Shown one piece after another: positions 51,251-58,350 of a DNA stretch of 64,000 nucleotides (its first letter is position 1; every line of letters starts with the position of its first letter). The DNA comes from Nocardia mexicana NBRC 108244 (GTDB lineage Bacteria > Actinomycetota > Actinomycetes > Mycobacteriales > Mycobacteriaceae): positions 62,001 to 126,000 of the forward strand of contig NZ_BDBV01000024.1 of the NCBI RefSeq assembly GCF_001613165.1, read 5' to 3'. A model generated the notes under the pieces. That model did no database searches. It saw nothing but the letters and a program-made list of their open reading frames with translations, and was not told where the DNA came from. Both the position numbers and the translations under genes were made by a program.

Positions 51251-54074
51251 GAACTGTCCCGTCCCAACGCTTCCCGGTCAGCGTCACTGTGACGGTGGCG
51301 CCGTTGTCCGTGACGTCGAGCACTCCGTACCGGCCTCCGCCCGGGAAGGTGCCTTCGCTGTAAGGGCCGCCCTTCACGCTGCCGGGGCGGTCCAGCGAGG
51401 CTGCCTGCAGGATCGGGAACCCGGCGCCGCCCTGAGACGAGTAGTCGCTGTTGGTCCCGTCGTCGATCGCGACCATATGTGCGTCACCGCCGACCGATAC
51501 CAGGTTGCGGACATTCGCGGCGGCCAGGGCGTCGGCGATCCGCTGCCGCTCGTCGGCATGCCCGGCCCACCCGTCGGCGCCGGGCCGGGCCGCGCCGATC
51601 CACGGCACCGAGTTGCCCCACACCACCAGTGCGTGGGTGCGGCTGGACTGCACCAATTCGTCTGTCAACCAACGTAATTGCTCCGTGCCGAGCATGGATG
51701 TCTCGGTCTCGGCGGACCGGTCGTCGGTGAGGACGAAACGCACCCGGCCGATGGTGAACGCCTGGTTGACGGTGCCGCTGGCGGAGGTGAAGGGATAGTG
51801 CGGCACCGTGGTGCCGAAGGCGGTCCGGGACGCCTCGCGGCCGGGCGCGGCGGCTCCGGCATCGTTGGGGCCGTAGTCGTGGTCGTCCCAGACGTAGGCG
51901 ATGGGATTGCTGCGATAGAGCGCGGCCTGTCCGGGCCGGGTGAGCAGCCGGTCGTAAGCGGCGAAGAACGGTGCGGGAGTGGTGCTTTCGATATTCGCGT
52001 AGTGCAGGTCGCCGAGGGCGAGATAGAACAGCGCCTGCTCGGCGGCGAGGGCGTCGAAGACGGCGCCGTTGGAGCCGACCCGGGCGCACGCCCCGACGGT
52101 CACCCGAAACGACATGGGCCCGTCCACCGGCGTGGTGAAGCGGCCGATTCCCCGCGTGCTGTCCGGTGTGCCGTCGACAACGACGGTATAGGCGTACCGG
52201 GTACCGGGACGCAGCCCCTCGGCGCGCATGCGGGCGATCCGGTGCTCGCCCGCCGCGACCGGCGCCGTGTCGACGGCAGTGCCGTCGTCCGCGACGATTC
52301 GCAGCGCGGCGTCCCGGTGCCCGGCGGCCAGGCGGGCGGTGACGGTGAGGCCGTCCGGGCGCAGCTCGCCCGACCACACCCAGTCGACACGGTCCACCGC
52401 CAGCGCGGGCGCCGTGCTCTCCGGATGCGTCGGCCCGAAGTAGATCGCGTAGACGCGGCTGGCGCCCACCCAGGTGGCGCCGAGCAGCAGCAGGGTGACG
52501 ATCGCCAGGACGAGGAGTTCGAGTGCGGTGCGCCGGTGTTGCCAGCTCAGCCATAGCAGGACCGACGGGACCATCGCGCCTCCCGCTAGGGCCATCGCAT
52601 AGATCGGCTGGTATTCGACCGCGGCGAAGATACCCAGCATCGTCGCGGCCAGAGCGATCAGTACCGCGCCCAGCGCCTCCCACCGCCACGACAGCAGCGC
52701 ACCGATCGAGACGACACCCGCGAGCGCCAGCTGCACGGGAGTCTCGACAGCGCTGCCGAAGACGAAACCCTCTCCGCTGGAGGGCACTCCGACGGTGACG
52801 GTGAGCACGGCCAGCGTCACCGCCACCGCGCCCGCGGACAGATGGGCGAAAAGCCGGACGATCTGGGCGCCGGAAACGGACAGTGGTATCGCGCCGCGCG
52901 GAGCGGGCGAACGAAGGTGCGAATGTGGTGACCACAGGCAGCCGCGACAGGCGACGTGCGCGCGAGGGCGTTCGACCACCCAGCGCGCGCCCAGCACGAG
53001 TGCCAGTCCGATGCCCGCGCCGCCGAGGACATCGGTCGGCCAGTGCAGGCCCTCGGCGACCCGATCCGCCGCCGCCGCCACCGCGGCCGCACCCAGCACG
53101 ATGGTGAGCGGCGCGACGAGGCGACGCCGGTGCGTCAGTGTGGCCAGCGCGAGCGGAACCAATCCCGCGATCACGACCGCCTGGATGATATGGCCGCTCG
53201 GATAGGAATCCACCGCGCCCGCCATCGGTCCGCCGGGCGGGCGGCCGCGCTCGATCAACGTCCGCAGTCCGGCGCTGGCCAGCAGCCCGAAACCGGTCGC
53301 CGTGGCATAGGCGACGGCCAGCGCGCGACAGCGCAGCGTGGCCAGGCCGACCAGGACGACCAGTGCCACTACGGTTCTCGTGTCGAAAGCGAACGTCGTG
53401 AACCGTGACCACGGCACCGCGGACAACCCCCTGAACCAGTCCGCGACCGAGCGATCGAAGCCGGCGACGACATACGGCGACGCGGCGACCACCAGCGACA
53501 GCAGGCTCGACGCCGCCAGCGCGGCGAGGAATCCGGCGCCGAGCTGCCAGGGCGGCTGGGCGAGCCATTGCTCGCCCTCCACCGGACGGGTCGTCAGCGG
53601 GGTATTGGTGAGTGTCCGGCTCACCGTCGGCGGCGGTGCCGGATACCGGGCGAACACGATCGCGGCCACCGTGCCGTAGTAGCCGGCGATGGCCACGACA
53701 CCCAGCGACAGGCACAGCAGCCACGCGATATCGGCCACCCATCCCGGTTGCTGGAAATAGTTCGCGACCGAGCCGATCGTCACGTACACCGCACCGCCCC
53801 ACAGCGTCAGGGCGATCAGCAGATACACCGGCCGCGGGCGCAGGCCGCGGCGGGCAGGCGAATCCGGGTCGTGTGTGGCGGTGGTGAACCTCGCGACCGC
53901 GTGTCCGTCGATCGCGGATCGCTTGGCGCGCGCGGCGTCGCCGCTGCTTCGAACGAGTTCGCGCAGCTCACTGGCCAGCCAGAACAGGAGCCCGACACTC
54001 ATGATGGCGGGAACGAAGATGTGGAGCCGATCGGCGCCGAGCAGCGCGGCGCGGTCACGGTCACGAGTGCTCAT
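51204..54074 (-). CDS. PAP2 phosphatase-PhoD metallophosphatase membrane fusion
   Basis: 956 residues. Residues ~15-160 hold three or four membrane helices. Residues ~180-395 are a PAP2 domain with LIERGRPPGG, SYPSGHIIQAV and the catalytic GLHWPTDVLGG. A second membrane block follows (about 425-570). Residues ~600-955 form a PhoD-like domain with VGACARVGSNGAVFDALA, ALGDLHYAN, YVWDDHDYGPNDAG and VSVGGDAHMVAI, carrying the metal-binding Asp, Asn and His residues. The PAP2 domain would act on lipid pyrophosphates or phosphatidate, the PhoD domain on phosphodiesters. The stop of this gene runs into the USP remnant, and its start overlaps the PEP-synthase-like gene by 14 bp. Confidence 0.85.
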   Translation of the reverse strand: MSTRDRDRAALLGADRLHIFVPAIMSVGLLFWLASELRELVRSSGDAARAKRSAIDGHAVARFTTATHDPDSPARRGLRPRPVYLLIALTLWGGAVYVTIGSVANYFQQPGWVADIAWLLCLSLGVVAIAGYYGTVAAIVFARYPAPPPTVSRTLTNTPLTTRPVEGEQWLAQPPWQLGAGFLAALAASSLLSLVVAASPYVVAGFDRSVADWFRGLSAVPWSRFTTFAFDTRTVVALVVLVGLATLRCRALAVAYATATGFGLLASAGLRTLIERGRPPGGPMAGAVDSYPSGHIIQAVVIAGLVPLALATLTHRRRLVAPLTIVLGAAAVAAAADRVAEGLHWPTDVLGGAGIGLALVLGARWVVERPRAHVACRGCLWSPHSHLRSPAPRGAIPLSVSGAQIVRLFAHLSAGAVAVTLAVLTVTVGVPSSGEGFVFGSAVETPVQLALAGVVSIGALLSWRWEALGAVLIALAATMLGIFAAVEYQPIYAMALAGGAMVPSVLLWLSWQHRRTALELLVLAIVTLLLLGATWVGASRVYAIYFGPTHPESTAPALAVDRVDWVWSGELRPDGLTVTARLAAGHRDAALRIVADDGTAVDTAPVAAGEHRIARMRAEGLRPGTRYAYTVVVDGTPDSTRGIGRFTTPVDGPMSFRVTVGACARVGSNGAVFDALAAEQALFYLALGDLHYANIESTTPAPFFAAYDRLLTRPGQAALYRSNPIAYVWDDHDYGPNDAGAAAPGREASRTAFGTTVPHYPFTSASGTVNQAFTIGRVRFVLTDDRSAETETSMLGTEQLRWLTDELVQSSRTHALVVWGNSVPWIGAARPGADGWAGHADERQRIADALAAANVRNLVSVGGDAHMVAIDDGTNSDYSSQGGAGFPILQAASLDRPGSVKGGPYSEGTFPGGGRYGVLDVTDNGATVTVTLTGKRWDGTVLTRYEYSVPRVQGGP

Positions 54075-56379
54075 CGGCGGGCCCCTCGTCGAGAATCGTC
54101 ACGGTGCCGGAGTCTCCGTCCACCTCGATACGGCGCCCGTCGAGAGAGCGCGCGGCCCCGGGCAGGTGGAACACGGCGGGTACCCCGAACTCGCGAGCGA
54201 GGATCGCGGCATGCGACAGTGGGCCGCCCTGCTCGATCACCATGGCGCCGCAACGCATCAGCAGCGGCGCCCAGGACGGGTCCGTGGTGACCGCCAGCAG
54301 GATCTCGTCCGATGCCAGCGGCTGCCCGGGTGCGGTGAGCCGGCGCGCGATGCCCCGGAAGTGTCCGCCGCTGGCCGCCCACCCTTCGAGACGCCGTGCG
54401 CCGGCCGGTGGCGGGGGAGCGACGGATTCCGGGAGTCCGCGGAATGTCGACGGCAAGGGATCGAGCTGTTCCTGTCGGTGCAGCCGTCGCCTGCGGCGGT
54501 CCAGCAGGGCGGGCGGTGGTGCGAGTGATCCGGTTGCGAGCGAACGAAACTCGGCGAGCGTGAGCAGCTGGATATCGGACGGTCGCGGCAACGCACCCGC
54601 GGCCTCGAACCGGCGCCCGAACTCCAGATGTACTCGGCGAATTTCTCCGCCCAGCAGCAGAATCGCGTGTTTGGCGCGCTCCCGGCGCTCGAACTGGCCA
54701 CTCGCCTCGGTGGTCAGCCGTTCGATCCGACGGCGGCGCAGCCAGCGGGTGAGGCCCGGTTTCGGCCAGCGTGGGCCGGTGCTGAGCGCCGAGATCACCG
54801 ACTCCGCCGACCCGGTCTCCTCGGATCCCGCGGGCACCGGAGGCCGCAGGCCGGACTCCAGCCAGGTGGGTCCGGTCGGGATGGCCATGGACGCGCCCGG
54901 ACGGACGGTGACGGCACCGGCCGGGACAGTGAGCGTATTCGCGAGCGCCGCCGCGGCGGCCGGAGCGAGGTAGCGGTCGAGCAGGCGGCGCACCCCCTGG
55001 TGGATGGCTCCGGCGTCCGCCGCGACGATGACCTCCGCCGCCATGGCGCGCGTTGCCAGATCGAGCAGCGCGAGGTGATACCGCAGCAGCGCGCGATTAT
55101 CCAGAGTATCGAGAATCGGCTCGCTGGAATAGATTTCGTCGGCGGCATGGATCACCGTATCGGCGTCGAAGCAGGCTCGGCGTCGAGCACGGGTGGCGCG
55201 GACGCGGTGACCCGTCGCCGCGATGCGGTCGCGCGGGCGGCTCGGCGCCGCCTCCGACATGTCGGCCGCGCCGACCAGCGCGGCATCCAGCGCGGCGCGT
55301 CCGTGAATTCGCCGGAGCAGTCGATGCGGAGGTTCGATGTCGTCCTGCGGCAGTGTGCCGAGCGCGTCGAGCATGGACCGCAGCGCTTCCTCGACCAGGT
55401 GGGAGCAGATATCCCAGCGCAGCGGCGCGAGGACGCCCGGCAGCATCTCGGCGATGCCCGAGGTGGTGAACTCGCGATCCGAAAGATCCTGCGGCGCAGA
55501 GTCGACGGGGTCCTGGTCCGTGCCGAGGATCGTGATCGGGCGCGCCTGTACGACCCACAGCCGCGATCCGTCCCACGCCCACTCCACATCCTGGGGCCGT
55601 CCCGTATGGCGCTCGATGTCCCGAGCCGTCGCGAGTAGCGGCTCGATCTCCGGGGCCGCGTGCGCGGGCGGCGTCCCGCCGGGTGCGAGCAGCACCTGCG
55701 GGGTCTGTCTGCCGGAGACGAGTACGTCGGCGAGTCCGTGCACCGTCTCGATACGCACGGTGCCCGCGGGGCCCGTCGGATCCTGCGTGAACAGGACGCC
55801 GCTGCGCACCGCCGGAATCATCGGCATGATCAGCGCCGCCATCGCCGCACCCTCGTCGGCGACTCCGAGAGCCCGTCGGTAGGCGCGCGGGGCGGGATGG
55901 TGCAACGACGAGAACACCGACAGCACAGCGCGCTCGACGGCCGCGGGGTCGGCTGGATCCACATCGAGGATCGACACGTACTGCCCTGCGAACGACGAGG
56001 CGTCCATATCCTCCACCGTCGCCGACGAGCGGACTGCGACGCGCCCGCCACCGCCGACGCGGGCGGCCACGGCGGTGATGCGCTCGACCAATTCCTCGGG
56101 CAGCCCCGCGCGCCGGAATGCGGCATCGATTTCGGCGGTGCTCACGTCCGGCCGGCGGTCGAGACGCGCGAGCAGCGCCTCGATCTCGGGTGCGCCCGCC
56201 ACCTCGCGATACGCGGATGCGGTGACGCAGGCGGCGGGCGGTACCGGGATGTGCCAGCCGATCAGGCGGTCGAGTGCGGCCGCCTTACCGCCGACCAGTT
56301 CGCCGCTCGCGCCTGCGCCGTCGAGCACCAGGAGCTCCGGCCGCGTCGTCGTGGTTTCGGGCAGCTCGGTGCGCGTCAT
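54061..56379 (-). CDS. PEP-synthase/rifampin-phosphotransferase-like dikinase
   Basis: 772 residues. N-terminal ATP-grasp region (about 15-310) with ELVGGKAAALDRL, VAVRSSATVEDMDASSFAGQ and WAWDGSRLWVVQARPI. A middle region (about 320-650) without clear family motif. A C-terminal swivelling phosphohistidine domain (about 675-770) with QGGPLSHAAILAREFGVPAV, His being the phosphate carrier. The PEP/pyruvate barrel that ends PEP synthase and PPDK is absent. The order ATP-grasp, substrate domain, His domain is that of rifampin phosphotransferase (RPH, ~865 aa), although this protein is shorter. The substrate is unknown. It lies between the PAP2-PhoD gene and a small membrane protein, both overlapping. 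Confidence 0.82.
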   Translation of the reverse strand: MTRTELPETTTTRPELLVLDGAGASGELVGGKAAALDRLIGWHIPVPPAACVTASAYREVAGAPEIEALLARLDRRPDVSTAEIDAAFRRAGLPEELVERITAVAARVGGGGRVAVRSSATVEDMDASSFAGQYVSILDVDPADPAAVERAVLSVFSSLHHPAPRAYRRALGVADEGAAMAALIMPMIPAVRSGVLFTQDPTGPAGTVRIETVHGLADVLVSGRQTPQVLLAPGGTPPAHAAPEIEPLLATARDIERHTGRPQDVEWAWDGSRLWVVQARPITILGTDQDPVDSAPQDLSDREFTTSGIAEMLPGVLAPLRWDICSHLVEEALRSMLDALGTLPQDDIEPPHRLLRRIHGRAALDAALVGAADMSEAAPSRPRDRIAATGHRVRATRARRRACFDADTVIHAADEIYSSEPILDTLDNRALLRYHLALLDLATRAMAAEVIVAADAGAIHQGVRRLLDRYLAPAAAAALANTLTVPAGAVTVRPGASMAIPTGPTWLESGLRPPVPAGSEETGSAESVISALSTGPRWPKPGLTRWLRRRRIERLTTEASGQFERRERAKHAILLLGGEIRRVHLEFGRRFEAAGALPRPSDIQLLTLAEFRSLATGSLAPPPALLDRRRRRLHRQEQLDPLPSTFRGLPESVAPPPPAGARRLEGWAASGGHFRGIARRLTAPGQPLASDEILLAVTTDPSWAPLLMRCGAMVIEQGGPLSHAAILAREFGVPAVFHLPGAARSLDGRRIEVDGDSGTVTILDEGPADEHS

Positions 56380-56681
56380 AGTGGTTCGCGATCGTCGGTG
56401 AGTCCGGCCCGGTAGGCGGCGACTGCACGATCGGCGATCCGGTCGGCGGCTTCGCCGCTGTCCGCGGCACGAATCGCCAGCCACCGCGCGAGATCTCGTC
56501 GCAGGGTGATCGACGGGCGGCCGGCCCAGTGCGAGGCCGCCGAGACCGAGCCCAGTACGACGATCACGCCGAATACCGCGACCAGATCCCAGGTGCGGCC
56601 GGTCGCGGCGTCGATGAGTCCGATACCGGCGACGACGGCGATGACCACGGCCACCCAGCGGGAACGAGTATTCGTGGTCAT
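56376..56681 (-). CDS. Small membrane protein, first gene of the dikinase operon
   Basis: 101 residues with two hydrophobic segments, VAVVIAVVAGIGLIDAA and LVAVFGVIVVLGSVSAA, and a cationic cytoplasmic tail of ~50 residues (RRDLARWLAIRAADSGEAADRIADRAVAAYRAG). The family is not recognised. Its stop overlaps the dikinase start by four bases. The ATG at 56681 is preceded by a G-rich stretch. Confidence 0.7.
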   Translation of the reverse strand: MTTNTRSRWVAVVIAVVAGIGLIDAATGRTWDLVAVFGVIVVLGSVSAASHWAGRPSITLRRDLARWLAIRAADSGEAADRIADRAVAAYRAGLTDDREPL

Positions 56682-56813
56682 CTGCTGCCCCCGTGACGGA
56701 TTCTGTTGTCCCGCAGGACCGTGGCCGGCGGGTCGCTGGGTGTGTGCGGGTCCATGAACGACAGGATCCGCCGCGACGGCGGCCCGGGGACAGGGCCTGG
56801 CCGCATCCGGTGC

Positions 56814-56828
56814 CGGGACCAATGCCAC
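56814..56828 (-). promoter_or_regulatory. DosR-box-like site upstream of dikinase operon
   Basis: GGGACCAATGCCACC resembles the GGGACCAACG variant at 18409. It lies about 135 bp upstream of the start at 56681 in the 226 bp gap, which otherwise shows no gene. Confidence 0.4.
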
Positions 56829-56907
56829 CGTGGCACGGGGGCGGCGGTCCCTGGTCGCGCGGCCGCCGTCGTCTCGGGGACGGCTCGTGCGGTCGTGGCG
56901 CCGTGCC

Positions 56908-57330
56908 CTATCGGTCGGCCGGAGTGCGAGGGTCGTCGGCGAGTGATTCGATCGCCGCGTAGAGCCGCTCGGTGGCCTCCTCCGCCACTGCGGTCATCGC
57001 CTCGGCGTCGACGAGATCGGCCATCATTCGCGGATCCGCGGCCTCGACCAGCACGGCGTCGGCCCCGACGCTCCGGACCACGACGTTGCAGGGCAGGAGC
57101 AGACCGACGCGGCGTTCGGCCTCGAGGGCGCGGTGGGCGAGGGGTGGGTTGCACGCGCCGAGAATCAGATAGTTCTCCGTGTCCACCCCCAGTTTCGCCC
57201 GCAGGGTGGCCTGCACATCGATCTCGGTCAGGACGCCGAAACCCTGCTCCGACAACGCTGTTCGAGTGCGTTCGACCGCCTCGGCGAACGATGCGTGCAA
57301 GGTCGCCGACAGTTTCGCATCCATCTTCAT
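56908..57330 (-). CDS. DUF302-domain protein
   Basis: 140 residues, a single DUF302 domain: SFAEAVERTRTALSEQGFGVLTEIDV, YLILGACNPPLAHRAL and VGLLLPCNVVVRSV. It is closely similar to the C-terminal half of the GyrI-DUF302 fusion at 5977. DUF302 has no proven function. Here it lies at the end of a minus-strand set (AhpD-like, Cys-rich small protein, DUF302) that begins at CsoR/CstR-type operators, so sulfide or metal stress is a likely context. Confidence 0.83.
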   Translation of the reverse strand: MKMDAKLSATLHASFAEAVERTRTALSEQGFGVLTEIDVQATLRAKLGVDTENYLILGACNPPLAHRALEAERRVGLLLPCNVVVRSVGADAVLVEAADPRMMADLVDAEAMTAVAEEATERLYAAIESLADDPRTPADR

Positions 57331-57345
57331 CGCATGACCTCCCTG

Positions 57346-57507
57346 CTATCGGCCGAACAGACGGCGCAGTGGACTCTTGCGTTCGGCATCCCGGTGGCCG
57401 GGGCACCAACGTTCGGCGGGGACGGCGGCCCGGACCTCGGCGATATGCCGACCGCAGCCGGACCAGGTCGTCTTGCCGCAGTTTCGGCATTCGACGGGAC
57501 TACACAT
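57346..57507 (-). CDS. Small Cys-rich protein (53 aa)
   Basis: 53 residues. The sequence begins MCSPVECRNCGKTTWSGCG, then RWCPGH, so it has a CxxC pair and two further Cys plus His, a probable zinc site. Similar short proteins with CRNCGKTTWxGCG are common in actinobacteria, to my knowledge without a named function. It has AAGGGA upstream of the ATG. It lies 24 bp after the AhpD-like gene and 15 bp before the DUF302 gene, on the same strand. Confidence 0.75.
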   Translation of the reverse strand: MCSPVECRNCGKTTWSGCGRHIAEVRAAVPAERWCPGHRDAERKSPLRRLFGR

Positions 57508-57531
57508 CGTGATTTCCCTTTCGCTGGGCAG

Positions 57532-57924
57532 TCATGCGGGGTGCGCGTCGGCGTCGACGGTATCGGCGAACTCGCAGAACGCCTCGTAGGCGCGGGCGCC
57601 GTGGATGGTGGCCGGGCCGCCGTGCATGAGGAAGGTGACGCCGATGGCCTCGGCGGCCTCCTGCCGGGTGGCTCCGGCGCGGGCGGCCGCCTGCCCGTGC
57701 GAGGCGATGCAGCCGTCGCAGCCCTCGGTCACGCCGATCGCGAGCGCGATGAGCTCCTTGGTCTTGCGGTCGAGCGCGCCCGGCGCGAACGCGGCCTTGC
57801 TCAGTTCGCCGAAGCCCTTGTAGACCTCGGGGATGGCGCGGCGCAGCTCACGGTGCTGCGGTGAGAGCTCGCGGAGCACCTCGGCGCCGTGGCGGGAGTG
57901 CACGTGTTCGGTGATCGACGACAT
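57532..57924 (-). CDS. AhpD-like carboxymuconolactone decarboxylase-family protein
   Basis: 130 residues. The AhpD-type active site is EGCDGCIASH, with the CxxC pair and the nearby His, in the context LIALAIGVTEGCDGCIASHGQAAARAGATRQEAAEAIGV. A C-terminal GPATIHGARAYEAF follows. Such proteins are thiol peroxidases or reductases. The gene starts 64 bp from a C6G6 palindrome and is divergent from a CsoR/CstR-type repressor, so it is probably repressed by it. AAGGAAA precedes the ATG. Confidence 0.88.
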   Translation of the reverse strand: MSSITEHVHSRHGAEVLRELSPQHRELRRAIPEVYKGFGELSKAAFAPGALDRKTKELIALAIGVTEGCDGCIASHGQAAARAGATRQEAAEAIGVTFLMHGGPATIHGARAYEAFCEFADTVDADAHPA

Positions 57925-57987
57925 GACCGTTTCCTTGGTTTCGCTGGACAGCCCAGGGGATGTCCGGTGCATACAGTTACACCTTGC

Positions 57988-58003
57988 ATCCCCCCGGGGG
58001 GAT
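57988..58003. promoter_or_regulatory. CsoR/CstR-type operator 1
   Basis: ATCCCCCCGGGGGGAT, a perfect 16-bp palindrome. It is of the C- and G-tract kind bound by CsoR-family repressors. It overlaps the TATAAT at 58003-58008. Confidence 0.8.
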
Positions 58004-58008
58004 ATAAT
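58003..58008 (+). promoter_or_regulatory. -10 element TATAAT for the repressor gene
   Basis: A perfect TATAAT is rare in this GC-rich DNA. It is placed between the two operators, about 80 bp before the repressor ATG, so binding at either operator would block the promoter. Confidence 0.55.
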
Positions 58009-58019
58009 CCGAAGATAGC

Positions 58020-58035
58020 ATCCCCCTGGGGGGAT
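58020..58035. promoter_or_regulatory. CsoR/CstR-type operator 2
   Basis: ATCCCCCTGGGGGGAT, the same palindrome with one central change. It starts 32 bp after operator 1, three helical turns, so both lie on the same DNA face. Confidence 0.8.
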
Positions 58036-58089
58036 ATACAATCGACGGGCACGGCCGACCACGGCCGCGCGGACGCAGGAGGTAGGCGC

Positions 58090-58350
58090 ATGCGACTGGA
58101 GCCCGAGGACGTGAAGGCCGTGACCACCCGGATGAAGCGGGCGCACGGGCACCTCGCCGGGGTGATCCGAATGATGGAGGAGGGGGCCGAATGTGAGGCC
58201 GTGCTCACCCAGCTGGCGGCGGTCAACAAGGCCCTGAGTCGCAGCGGCTACGCCCTGGTGGCCACCGGACTTCAGCACTGCCTCACCACCGGCGGCCCGG
58301 ACAGCGTCGACGCCAAGAAGATGGAGAAGCTGTTCCTCTCCCTGGCCTGA
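58090..58350 (+). CDS. CsoR/CstR-family transcriptional repressor (DUF156)
   Basis: 86 residues, all helical: TRMKRAHGHLAGVIRMMEEGAECEAVLTQL and GYALVATGLQHCL. The two family cysteines are kept (GAEC and QHC). In copper CsoR a His stands four residues before the second Cys (HLxHC); here that place is Gly (GLQHC). MMEEG-x-x-C followed by a lone C resembles CstR, the persulfide sensor. It is divergent from the AhpD-like gene with two operators between. Its last 68 bp overlap the end of the P-type ATPase gene on the other strand. Confidence 0.87.
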   Translation: MRLEPEDVKAVTTRMKRAHGHLAGVIRMMEEGAECEAVLTQLAAVNKALSRSGYALVATGLQHCLTTGGPDSVDAKKMEKLFLSLA

